Assembly: GCA_036768485.1 (NCBI GenBank)
Contig: JAVLUZ010000144.1
Span: 1,248,620-1,312,619 of the forward strand
Length of the DNA stretch: 64,000 nucleotides
Direction of reading: 5' to 3'
Source: Mermis nigrescens
Lineage: Eukaryota; Nematoda; Enoplea; Mermithida; Mermithidae
Part shown: positions 23,401 through 31,574 of the stretch, piece by piece
How positions within the stretch are numbered: the stretch's first letter is position 1
Layout of the letters: each line of letters opens with the position of its first letter
Position numbers and translations under genes: made by a program
Notes under the pieces: model-generated
What the model was told of the DNA's origin: nothing
The model's input: only the letters and a program-made list of their open reading frames with translations
Database searches by the model: none

Positions 23401-26400
23401 AGCTAAAAAAAATCCTGAACACTAAATTTACTGGTTTGGATTTTTTCCCCATCCTTGCTACCCTGACTTCGTGCATCTGTGAAGGGCGTCCCTCCATCTT
23501 CCCTGTTACATATCTGGGTAGGTAAGTTACATACATACATATTATCCGAACACAGGGGCGTGTACCGTGGGGCGGGGTAGGCCACCCCTGACACCCAAAA
23601 AAATTTCGGAAGGTAAGGTAATGCATGAAAATAATGAATATTGCTGGTGTATTGAAAAATCTCAAAATAAATTTTTGCTGTAGGATCCTTGCTTTAACGG
23701 TTAAAGTCTGTTTTCCAGCCGGGAAAAGCCGATTCCTGATGAAAATTTGAAGATGAAAGAAAAATTTTAAAAACTCGATCCCTTTAGCTTCAATGAATAG
23801 AACTATCCTGCGTACGCCACACCCCTGTCTGTACTTATTGTATATTATAATTAGAGCCCGGATTTTTAAGTGGATTCACGTAAATTTTTTTAGGATTGAT
23901 TTTAAATCTATTTAGCGAGAAATGTCTAAAAACGAAGTTTCCGCGTGGCAGAATAATTTTTTGATTCCATGTTATTCCACGTAATTTGACATTTTTCTGC
24001 TTTGATGCACATGTTAAACGATATTTACTACTTGCCATGTCAAAAATACAGGTGTCTGAGCTTTGTCTAATTGTACGACAATATAAAAAACAATTCATAT
24101 TTATCGATTATTCTCTAATCAAATATGAAATCTGCGGTTTAGTCATGAAAATTGATTATAATCAATAAACGCAACTGGTTATTCAGCAGCCAGTATCATG
24201 TTGATGATGCTGTCTGGTTTTGCCGGTGAGAAATTTGCATCGAGTCTACCAAAAAAGTCCTGATTTAGTAACGATTTACGTCAAATAAAAAATCCAAAAT
24301 CTTGACTAAAAACGTTATGTGCACCTTTGGTTTCGATGAGCAATCTTTTTCATTTTTTCACAATACAAGTGAATTCTCAGTGACATTCATACATGATTAT
24401 GGGGGTTTCATCCCCCTAGAAAAATTCTCTATCCCTCCCCTCAGGAATAACCCCCTAGAATTCGCGATTTTTTGAAAATGACGGTGCTTTTCAAGCGTTT
24501 TTAGCCATCTGTTTGCTCGGAAGTGTCGAATTTTCGACGCTTCGCGCCATATATTCATGTTGTGACTATATTTTGTTCAATTTGTTCGCTTTTTAAAATT
24601 ATTTTTTCTTAATTTTTTTGTTTTTATGCTCTATAAAGATGAAGCGTCGTGAGAAACGCGGAAAAAATGACGTTTTTGACGCTTACACCTACCATTTTTG
24701 AGCCAAAAAAATGAAAATTCTTCCTCCCCTCCCCAGAATTCCCATGCTGTGTATGTATAGTGATAGACATTGAGGTTTTGCGTTTGAAAATATTGGGATG
24801 GTTAATGTTAAGTGTTTAAATGCATTTCTGAATGAATAAAATGAGTTCTGCGGATGCTAGTATGCACGAGTATTGATAAAATTCCACGTAAAACGCCTTG
24901 TTTTTCCACATAATCTCCGACGTAAAGCGACATTCCCCCTAATTTTTTCGAAAACCTACGTTTTTGGTAATTTGCAGGTGCTGTTTTGCCATTTTTGGCC
25001 AAAAATTATAGGTCATTTATCCATTAACTCTATAAATTATCGAGTACTTCCTCCCAAAATTTCGAGCCGCTATATATAGGGTTGGATGCACAACCGCCAC
25101 ATAGTTCACAAGCGCCGCATAGTACAGAACCGCCGCATTGGAAAGCACAACTGTCACATATTCACAACCGCCGCATAGTTCATAAATCGCTATACACATT
25201 ATATGCATGTGTTCTTGGGGGTTGACCCTTCAGAATGACTACTGACCCCCCGCAATATGGTTGCGATCCCCCAGAATTTTCGATTCTCAGTAAAATTGTA
25301 ACAAGTGCGCTTTTTTAGCTTATTTTTGGCTCAAAGGTGCCAAATTTCGATGCTTGAATGTAAAGGCCCTAATTCCTGAGTTTTACGGAAAATTCAACGA
25401 ATTTTCTGAGATGTTAATTCAAAGGTATTCTTTGGGGGGGGGTTCAACGGTCCAATGTTCATTCCATGCATGTGCACACATAGAACCATTTACATGTTCA
25501 AATATTATGCACATCATTGCTGCACCAACACGAAAAGGTTTTGCCATGAGAGAAGTTTCTGTTATGCATATATAATTCACAAAGTCGTACTGGTCTGTTT
25601 CTTAGACGGCTATTTATTATTCCCAAAAACGACTATTACTAAATTTTGTTTAATTAAACGAGAACTCTGCACAAATTATATGTTTTACACGTATTTGTGC
25701 CTGATCTAAGACACATTTCTTGTGTTTTCTTTGTGGTCCTTTTTTGACATAAAAATTTTTACGTTTACCCTTCAGAATTTTAGCAATGATTTTCATGAAA
25801 AATAAACGATTAGTTTAGGGCGCTTAAAACCTCAGAAAGATTTATATACGTATTTACTCGTAGTAGCTAGATGAATTGCTTCGTTCGATTTTGTCTTAAC
25901 TAAACCGAGATCGGTGAAAATAAGAAAACGAATAAAATTTCTCTTGGCTTCAAGAAGAATTTTGTTCATATGCTGTAATATTGACCATTTCGGAATATCT
26001 TTCATCTTTTGGTTATTACAAGTGATCAGAAATAAGAATTTACTCAAAAAATGAGGTAACCTACTTTTCTAGCGTCCACCATTATTAACGAATAACAATT
26101 TTTTTGGCAAAGACCGGTACCTATATACAGGGGCGTAACCAGGATTTTATTTCGGGGGGGGGGCCCAAAATTTTTGAAGTCCTATATCTCGGGAACCATT
26201 AGGAGATACGCGAAAATAATGGCATTTTTGAGCGATTCTCGACAAGATCTATATTATGGTGAAGTAAAAAATTTAAAAAAAATTCAAAAATTTTCTTGCT
26301 TTATTTCAAATTTGGATATAAAAAATCTATCTTTTAACCTATCGGTATGACTAATTTCTCAATATCAAATTAAAGCTTGACTACAAAACATTTCGAAATT

Positions 26401-28879
26401 CTTTTCTTTGCATTTAAATTTGCAGTTTTGTTAAGAAAACTAATTCAGAACATAATAAATCGGCGCGAAGCGCCGAAAATTTTGACTAATTCGCTATTTT
26501 TAAGTAAAATCTGGGCTTCTAAGGTAAGAAAAAACATAGAACATAAGAAATCCGGCGCGAAGCGCCGAAAATTTTCGACAAATTCGTTATTTTTAAGTAA
26601 AATCTGGGCTTTAAGGTTAGAAAAAAGATAGAACATGAGAAATCCGGCGCGAAGCGCCGAAAATTTTGACAAATTCGCTATTTTTAAGTAAAATCTGGGC
26701 TTCTAAGGTAAGAAAAAACATAGAACACAAGAAATTCGGCGCGAAGCGCCGAAAATTTTGACGAATTCGTTATTTTTAAGCAAAATCTGGGTTTCTAAGG
26801 TAAGAAAAAACATAGATCATAAGAAATCCGGCGCGAAGCGCCGAAAATTTTTGACAAATTTTTTATTTTAGTCTTCTAAGGTAAGGAAAAACATAGAACA
26901 TAAGAAATTCGGCGCGAAGCGCCGAAAATTTTTGACAAATTCGTTATTTTTATGTAAAATCTGGGCTTCTAAAGTAAGAAAAAACATAGAACACAAGAAA
27001 TTCGGCGCGAAGCGCCGAAAATTTTGACGAATTCGTTATTTTTAAGTAAAATCTGGGCTTTAAGGTAAGAAAAAAGATAGAACACAAGAAATTCGGCGCG
27101 AAGCGCCGAAAATTTTGACGAATTCGTTATTTTTAAGTAAAATCTGGGTTTCTAAGGTAAGAAAAAACATAGATCATAAGAAATCCGGCGCGGAAGCGCC
27201 GAAAATTTTTGACAAATTTTTTATTTTAGTCTTCTAAGGTAAGGAAAAACATAGAACATAAGAAATTCGGCGCGAAGCGCCGAAAATTTTTGACAAATTC
27301 GTTATTTTTATGTAAAAAATGGGCTTCTTAAGTAAGAAAAAACATAGAACACAAGAAATTCGGCGCGAAGCGCCGAAAATTTTTGACAAATTCGTTATTT
27401 TTATGTAAAATCTGGGCTTCTAAAGTAAGAAAAACATAGAACACAAGAAATTCGGCGCGAAGCGCCGAAAATTTTGACGAATTCGTTATTTTTAAGTAAA
27501 ATCTGGGCTTCTAAAGTAAGAAAAAACAGAACATGAGAAATCCGGCGCGAAACGCCGGAAAATTTTGAGTTTAGAAGCTAAAAAATGTGCTGAAAACGCA
27601 TTATGGCTGTCCACAATCCGTTTCCACTTCACTGGAAGAAAAAAGCAAAGGGTCCCCCCTTTGCTTTTAAAAAATTATTTTTCCATTTCGGGGGGGCCGC
27701 CCCCCCCGCCCCCTTGATTACGCCCCTGCCTATATACATGAGCAGCATTCAGCAATTAAATTTTGAGGGGTCCGGTGGGGAAAAATTACCACAAATGGCA
27801 CCAACTATTCAATTCTAGGGTCTACAGACTTTTCTTGGGGAAGGGGGTGAGGGTTCCGCCGGATTCTATGAGGTCCAGCCACACCCCCACGCCAACGTGC
27901 GGGTACCTACCTGTATGTGTACTACTGATTATCGTCATACACACATATACGTTACATACTCGTTTTTACTGTATGTTTCATTCAACTTGGCAGTTTTTTG
28001 AATTTATCGGCAAGAATGTGCCTGCAGAAGTGCTTAAAAATGTAGGTGCACTTAAGCGGATTAACAATGGCATACGTTTCTCTGTATAACTCGATATACA
28101 TAATGTAGAATATCACATTTACCCTATGAGTTTAAAACACTTTTGTAGTCACTTTAAATTCTTTCAAGAACCTCATATGATTATTGGCAGGACATGCACA
28201 GCATTAATATTTGGATTAGGGGGTGACATTTTAAAGTATTTTTTGAACCCAAAAATTGTGGTCACGCGTCAAAAACTCGGTTTTCGGCGTTTCTGACGAT
28301 GCTATATTTTTCTGGAGCATAAAAACAAAAAATTTTTGAGAAAAATAAAAATAGTCGAATTAATTGAAGAACATATAGTCAAAACATCGTTATATGGCGC
28401 GAAGCGCCGAAAATTTGACACTTTTGAACAAATAGGCAGTTAAAAACGCTTAAGAAAGCATCCTTTCTACGAATTTTAAGGAAATTTTTGGAAACTTTTG
28501 GAAATTCGCGAATTCTGGGGGTGAAAAATTTATGGGGGTTAGAACCCCTTCCGCAACTCTTTCCCAATTATGTATGACTGGAGGTATGTAACCATTTACA
28601 TGTGTACTTTCATAATAGAAGTTGATATGATGTACCTATCAAATTTGATTGCTTTACCCCTTTTCAGATTATAGCACATCTGCTATTTTTGTGAGCGAAT
28701 CCAAGAAACCTTCGCCTGGCGAATCCATGCCTGCAGAAACTAAGCTTAAGCGACATAATAATCAATTCAGCCCAAAGCTGGACTGTCATTCAGCAGTACA
28801 AAATTGTCAATGCGAAGTTGAAATGGTCGAATTAACGGATGAAAATAATAACTCGATATCTTCGGTATTCTGTGATTAG
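14257..28879 (+). CDS. Unrecognised single-pass membrane protein, five exons, 360 aa
   Basis: Exons join(14257..14410, 17957..18077, 20178..20547, 22651..22876, 28668..28879). All introns are GT-AG and the phases agree at every junction (1, 2, 0, 1). The total of 1083 nt is 360 codons plus TAG. The ATG sits in an 'aaaaATG' context. Residues about 10-34 form one strongly hydrophobic membrane segment (LLSACVVLAILALFL onward) followed by a basic stretch (RLKYQQKK), suggesting a signal-anchor with a cytoplasmic C-terminal tail. The tail has a FVCPQC motif near residue 65, a Ser/Thr/Pro-rich middle (about 100-210), KRPPYASLSSWL near 216, and an acidic Asn-rich end (ELTDENNNSISSVFCD). I do not recognise the family and assign no function. 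Exons 3-5 are stronger than exon 2. A partial mirror copy of exons 4 and 5 exists in the inverted duplication at 31.6-39.6 kb. Confidence 0.7.
14838..14985. repeat. Short inverted-repeat element (actacaaaagtg...ttaaa ends)
   Basis: 'ctacaaaagtggtttaaac' near 14838 pairs with 'gtttaaaacacttttgtag' near 14938. The right half ('cgatata...gtagaatatc...aaacacttttgtagtcactt') recurs at about 28090-28165, and the left half at about 29376. It is a small non-autonomous element. Confidence 0.5.
14989..15157. mobile_element. Family E palindromic MITE
   Basis: A 169-bp element with ends TATAGTCTGTTTCA and its inverse TGAAACAGACTATA. The interior has 'caccgacaataagctgacag' and 'agcattgatctgat'. Other copies are at 28966-29123 and 43397-43566. 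TA at each edge would suit a Tc1/mariner-type MITE, but TA is also part of the repeat, so this is not proof. Confidence 0.75.
15280..15876. mobile_element. hAT-like non-autonomous element, 597 bp
   Basis: It starts CAGTGGCGGATCTGGGATTT and ends AAATCTGCGCCTG, which is an imperfect inverted repeat. It is flanked by GTAATATT (15272-15279) and GCAATATT (15877-15884), an 8-bp target duplication with one mismatch. Inside are two GCGC cores (about 15498 and 15735). No coding capacity. Confidence 0.8.
15944..15984 (+). repeat. (AAT)n microsatellite
   Basis: A run of about a dozen AAT units with one TGATAAT interruption. Confidence 0.9.
16444..16626 (+). mobile_element. Family B MITE
   Basis: A well-preserved 183-bp copy. 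Ends CATACATGTAACGGCTCG and CCTGTTACATGTATG are inverted repeats. Interior G-runs frame 'aaatgacctcaaatttttgg' and 'aaaaattcgat'. The family is the commonest in the window. Non-coding. Confidence 0.75.
16630..16817. mobile_element. MITE with GGCCGTATTCA inverted ends
   Basis: GAGGCCGTATTCACAAAC at the left and TTTTATGAATACGGCCTC at the right form terminal inverted repeats. An internal copy of the same motif ('gtcgtattcataaaccc') and paired 'ctacct/aggtag' stretches make the whole unit fold. It lies directly against the preceding family B element. Confidence 0.7.
17641..17865 (+). mobile_element. Family B MITE with target duplication
   Basis: 225-bp copy with ends GCATACATGTAACGGC and CCTGTTACATGTGTG. 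CTTATGC occurs just before (17634-17640) and just after (17866-17872), consistent with a 7-8 bp target duplication of hAT type. Confidence 0.75.
17957..18077 (+). CDS. Unknown membrane protein, exon 2
   Basis: It starts after 'aaattcag' and ends before 'gtttat'. Entry phase 1 and exit phase 2 match exons 1 and 3. It encodes DLKPFDCDKAIFVCPQC and LLLYRRLQLMDTLSS. Another frame is also open here, so this call leans on phase consistency. Confidence 0.55.
18200..18620 (+). repeat. Family A repeat, degraded
   Basis: Forward copy in intron 2 of the membrane-protein gene with core GGCGCGAAGCGACCG (about 18487). The ends are blurred. The open frames here are repeat sequence. Confidence 0.45.
18650..19022 (-). 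repeat. Family A repeat
   Basis: Reverse copy from 'ccccccacaaccccagaaat' to 'tcatgctgtgcatgtctgg', with core CGGCGCTTCGCAGC (about 18802) and the 'agcatcgtcagaaacgatg' block. Confidence 0.55.
19023..19320 (-). repeat. Family A repeat, tandem with the previous copy
   Basis: A second reverse copy immediately adjoining: core CCGGCGCTTCGCGTC (about 19142), 'acgcatcgccagaaacgtc', ending at 'ccagacatgcacgatatggg'. Confidence 0.55.
19360..19512 (+). repeat. Family C element, internally deleted
   Basis: Ends 'accacacatgggcgtggggg' and 'cttgctgcccacgtatggt' are intact, but the usual 'ggatagtgctcgatgag' interior is missing. Confidence 0.55.
19513..19812 (+). repeat. Family A repeat, core decayed
   Basis: Carries 'aaaacagcgtttttcgg', 'agtgcgctgaaaatttgacgc', 'aaagcagcaccttttctac' and a G-rich end at 19740-19790. 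The palindrome has lost one arm. Confidence 0.5.
19836..20051 (-). repeat. Family B element
   Basis: Reverse copy from 'gggatgggggatccatcacc' to 'gagctgttacatgtatg'. It ends about 125 bases before exon 3 of the membrane-protein gene. Confidence 0.6.
20178..20547 (+). CDS. Unknown membrane protein, exon 3
   Basis: It starts after 'cttaattttag' and ends before 'gtaggt'. GC content rises sharply compared with its surroundings. It encodes TKYNPSRQPAVGAKNG, DLSHLINSFMIDSANTF, a Ser/Lys-rich stretch and GGVFLAAAADFFAHSLDQL. Confidence 0.75.
20577..21560 (-). repeat. Family B element split by a later insertion
   Basis: The first part is 20577-20771 and the last part 21525-21560 ('ccgggacctcccatccaaaa...gagccgtctcttgtacgg'). 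Together they make one reverse family B copy. The interruption is the 753-bp element at 20772-21524, which fixes the order of events. Confidence 0.7.
20772..21524. mobile_element. 753-bp element with CACTG(T)n GTACGAG inverted ends
   Basis: The left end is CACTG, a T-run and GTACGAG; the right end is CTCGTACAAAA...CAGTG. It is flanked on both sides by a perfect 8-bp duplication CCGGGACC (20764-20771, 21525-21532). Subterminal palindromes such as CTTTGTACATGTACAAAG recur at both ends, and one GCGC core (reverse, about 20927) lies inside. No transposase. A related fragment is at about 2985-3055. Confidence 0.85.
21563..21755 (-). repeat. Family B element, diverged
   Basis: Starts 'cggttcccatcccatcc' and ends 'tttcgtgccattaca'. 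It follows directly on the split copy before it. Confidence 0.5.
22651..22876 (+). CDS. Unknown membrane protein, exon 4
   Basis: It starts after 'gagtttccag' in phase 0 and ends before 'gtaggt' with one base. It encodes KRPPYASLSSWLTPSPAKV and SPPLIVVCPSSSFIKRAEG. A degraded inverted copy of its start is visible at about 39130-39235. Confidence 0.75.
22904..23096 (+). repeat. Family B element
   Basis: Ends 'acatacaagtaacggttcg' and 'gggggtgttacacgcatg'. Just downstream of exon 4 of the membrane-protein gene. Confidence 0.55.
23097..23310 (+). repeat. Family B element, adjacent copy
   Basis: Ends 'catgcaaaggctcggaattc' and 'gggccatacatgcacatag'. The two copies share their junction, giving a head-to-tail pair. 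Confidence 0.5.
23553..23827. repeat. CAGGGGYGTG-ended element
   Basis: CAGGGGCGTGTACCGTGGGG at the left and GTACGCCACACCCCTG at the right form an imperfect inverted repeat, about 275 bp apart. No target duplication could be matched. Confidence 0.5.
24390..24765 (-). repeat. Family A repeat
   Basis: Reverse copy with core TTCGACGCTTCGCGCC (about 24533), 'gaagcgtcgtgagaaacgc' and ends 'catacatgattatgggggtt' / 'cccatgctgtgtatgtat'. Confidence 0.55.
24905..25079 (-). repeat. Family B element fragment
   Basis: Reverse copy ending 'cccaaaatttcgagccgcta'. Its far end is degraded. Confidence 0.4.
25087..25197 (+). repeat. 18-bp minisatellite (cacaaccgccgcatagt)
   Basis: About six imperfect tandem units built on CACAACCGCCGCATAGTT, for example at 25087, 25106, 25124, 25145, 25163 and 25181. 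Confidence 0.8.
26122..26129. repeat. Target-site duplication, left
   Basis: CCTATATA, identical to 27729-27736 on the other side of the satellite-bearing element. Confidence 0.9.
26130..27728. mobile_element. hAT-type non-autonomous element carrying a satellite array, 1.6 kb
   Basis: Terminal inverted repeats CAGGGGCGTAACCA and its partner TGATTACGCCCCTG, with perfect 8-bp duplications CCTATATA on both flanks. Behind each end lies a G- or C-run of 8-10 bases. Most of the interior (26454-27560) is a 13-copy tandem array. No transposase is present, so mobilisation would need an enzyme supplied elsewhere. It sits in the 5.8 kb intron 4 of the membrane-protein gene. Confidence 0.9.
26454..27560 (+). 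repeat. 92-bp tandem satellite, 13 copies, palindromic core
   Basis: The core GGCGCGAAGCGCC begins at 26462, 26554, 26646, 26738, 26830, 26911, 27004, 27095, 27187 (one G inserted), 27269, 27362, 27454 and 27544. Spacing is 90-93 bases, except for two 81-82-base units that share the same internal deletion. Each unit continues GAAAATTTTGACAAATTCG, TAAGTAAAATCTGGGCTTC and a 'gtaagaaaaaacatagaac' tail. The deleted units lie about 358 bases apart, showing that a four-unit block was itself duplicated. It is not a CRISPR array: there are no unique spacers. Confidence 0.95.
27729..27736. repeat. Target-site duplication, right
   Basis: CCTATATA, matching 26122-26129. Confidence 0.9.
28190..28580 (+). 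repeat. Family A repeat
   Basis: Well-preserved forward copy from 'ggacatgcacagcattaata' to 'cccaattatgtatgact', with 'ggcgtttctgacgatgct' and core GGCGCGAAGCGCCGAAAATTT (about 28396). It ends 90 bases before the terminal exon of the membrane-protein gene. Confidence 0.65.
28668..28879 (+). CDS. Unknown membrane protein, terminal exon
   Basis: It starts after 'ccccttttcag' and completes an Asp codon. It encodes DYSTSAIFVSESKKPSPGES through VEMVELTDENNNSISS and ends VFCD-TAG. Its mirror copy at about 34050-34240 still reads EVNVDQLTVENNSVSS, supporting that this was a real coding unit. Confidence 0.75.
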
Positions 28880-28965
28880 TCGTCATTTGTGCTTTAACGA
28901 TTTTTTAATCGTTGATTTGCGTCTATTATCGTATTCACTCGTAATTTATCTCACCGATGTGCGAG

Positions 28966-29123
28966 TAGTAGTCTGTTTCACATAATTTCGTGCATTAAGT
29001 TCAGACAATAAGCTGATAGATTGTGGTTTTAGCATTGATCTGATAATAATTATCGTAATCCTGGGCTTACTGTCCGTGGAAATTCATAAAATTAATGCAC
29101 GAAATTATGTGAAACAGACTATA
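28966..29123. mobile_element. Family E palindromic MITE
   Basis: 158-bp copy with ends TAGTCTGTTTCACATAATTT and AAATTATGTGAAACAGACTA, which match perfectly inward to TGCATTAA. It lies in the 3' flank of the membrane-protein gene. A degraded mirror copy is at about 33670-33790. Confidence 0.8.
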
Positions 29124-29339
29124 GGTATTCATTGACCTATTGTAAATTTGATGCCTTTGAATGTATAAAATTATTTAAACTAGCTTGCTTTTGTGGACTG
29201 TACATTGAATTAGGTCAGCAGCCGATGTATCTGCTCCAAGAACAAATTCGATCCCGATCTTGGTTTTGCATCAGTTGCCTTTCTTGATTCACAAATTTTT
29301 TGGCTTTATATTCTTCTGTTTTGCGAAACTTGGTCTATT

Positions 29340-29345
29340 AATAAA
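29340..29345 (+). terminator. Possible polyadenylation signal
   Basis: AATAAA about 460 nt after the stop of the membrane-protein gene. A family E element lies between them. The assignment is tentative. Confidence 0.3.
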
Positions 29346-29949
29346 AATTTTTGAATGATGCATTTACTCGTAGATTACAAAAGTGATTTAAAGTGAAGCA
29401 ACAGTCATATATAGGTACTGCTTACAGATATCATAGGTGGATGAAGCTTTACTCTTTCTGATCTGAAATCGTCATGATTTGTTTTTTAAATGTTAGCTGT
29501 CTGGTGGAGAAATAGACTACAGTCTATTTCAGGAAACCTTGTGCATGATAATCGATTTTAAGCGTTCAAACAAGAAGGCTACGTACGAAAGTGGCTTCTA
29601 AGCAGGTTACTGTAGCACAATTTTGCATAATAAAACATGTGCTCATCAATTGCTGTGCACAGTATCGTAAGTGCTATATCAGTATAAACTGTTTTGTAAT
29701 CGATTTAAATCAATTCAAAAATTGTAATCCATGCAGAAGGTTTCGTGAAATAGACTATAGTCTATTTGACGAAACCCTGCGTGTGGAATTGAATTGAATT
29801 TTCAGCACTAAGGTGGCTATCAAAATTGCTTTCAGACACGATACGTTCCATAATTTCGTGTAATATGACCAGCTTTTTATTTGCTTTTTTCTGGCCCTTG
29901 GACCTTATTATTACGCTATAACATTACCTCTTTTACCATGGTCATGCGC

Positions 29950-30150
29950 GTACATGTAAGGGCTCAAAATTTCGGTTGGGGGTTCCTGGTCATTTTTAGG
30001 GGTAGGGGGTAAACGACTTACAATTTTAGGCAAAAATATCAATAAAAAACGTAAAAATGGGCAACAAATGCGACTTTTTTTCCAAAAATGGGGGATGAGG
30101 GAACGTCCGACTTTTGGTCGTGGGGATCCTCCCAAACCCCAACATGTATA
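29950..30150 (+). repeat. Family B element
   Basis: Ends 'gtacatgtaagggctcaaaa' and 'ccccaacatgtatatga', with the usual G-runs between. Confidence 0.55.
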
Positions 30151-30281
30151 TGATCATGCGTCAATTTAAACCACTTTCGTTTACAACGTCTGAGCCGTGA
30201 GATTTATGCATCAACTGAAGCATATAACCGCGTTAGCCTATTTTTTGCAAAACAATTGGTCTCGGTTTGCGTTGCGAGCAT

Positions 30282-30527
30282 AGGTGGGCAGCACCGAAAT
30301 TCTGGGGGGATGTGTGCAAGATATTTCAAAGGTCAAAAATAGTGATATGGCGAAAAAACCATTTTTCAACGTTCCTCATCGAGCACTATCCACTGGCATC
30401 AAAAAATTCGGAAAATACAGAAAACATTCAAAAATTGAATTCTGGGGGTATTTTGGTTTCTGAGGGGGAATATTCGGCCTTCTAATGAGGATGCATACAC
30501 CAAACTCCCCCACGCCCACTTTTGAAT
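30282..30527 (-). repeat. Family C element
   Basis: Reverse copy, 'ggtgggcagcaccgaaattc' to 'cccccacgcccacttttg', with 'cctcatcgagcactatcc' inside. Its degraded mirror image is visible at 32545-32665. Confidence 0.6.
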
Positions 30528-30721
30528 GCGAGGTTGCACTTATAAGTGACCGTCCAAGAGCTGGCCATCGGCAGCACCAAGCTGCTCAGCGAACTCTCAC
30601 TAATTTGATGCACTTATTTTAAGGCTAGGCTGCCTGATGGACGATTTAAAAATTAATGAAGGCTTCACACACAACAGCTCATTGTACTTATTATTAGACT
30701 TTCCGGATTATAAGCATAAGG

Positions 30722-31230
30722 CACTTGAACGCTCATCGAATTTTTTTCAGCTATTTTCTTTTTTTCATTTTTAACTATCTTCTTTTTGCGCTCATACCCG
30801 TAGGTTTGATGCTGTCATATGTAGATGAAGTTCTCACCCTCTTGGTTGCGCACTGGTCTGGTGCGAGCTCATTATCTGAGCCGCCAGACTCTAGCAAGTG
30901 GCAGCACTCAAATTGCCCAGTAACTCTAACATTGGAGGTCCCTACGAAACCCTTTGGGCCGCTCCTCAAAGGATCTCTTTCTTAAAAGGGTTAATGTAAG
31001 TGAGGTGGCACTTACACGCTCATCAAACTCCGAGATATTAGCTCTCTTCTTTTTGCGCTCAAACCCGCAGGTTTGATGCTTCATCTCTAGATTGAGTTAG
31101 GCAATTTCTCTTTGAGGTTGAGCACTGGTCTCGTGCGGTGCGAGCTCAATTTCTGATCTACCAGACACCAACCAGTGGCGGCACTCGAGCTTCTGCACAG
31201 TAGGACTCTAACAATATCGTAGCATTTGAC
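30722..31230 (+). repeat. ~290-bp direct tandem duplication
   Basis: Two copies in tandem share 'cacttgaacgctcatc', 'cttctttttgcgctca', 'gcaggtttgatgct', 'gcactggtctggtgcgag' and 'actctaaca' in the same order, starting at about 30722 and 31012. No coding frame is conserved between them. Confidence 0.7.
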
Positions 31231-31574
31231 AGTGCGCAACCGACCAGATTTACACATGTTAGTGTTCAAATTAGTCCGAAAAAGTTATTCCAAGCGGATA
31301 AAAAGTTGTTGTTTTCACGGAAGGAATCTTTATTAATTTTCGTTTATTCATGACTCCAGATGATATTTATATTTTCTGAACTTTAGATATAGCTTGATGA
31401 GAAGAATGATGCATTTGCCCCAAAATGCCTCACCGATGTACATACATAGATTTACTGGCCTCTTTGACCTTTTAAAAACTTTAGACTCCGAGAATTTTTC
31501 GCGCTGATGTTCACATGGGCGTAAAGGAAGAAATCCAGAAACCCTCAGAATAGCAATAATGCAACTGAACGAAG

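Noticed and set aside
26454..27560. Regular palindromic repeats resembling a CRISPR array
   Set aside because: The 'spacers' are copies of one another and the unit is a continuous 92-bp satellite inside a eukaryotic transposon.
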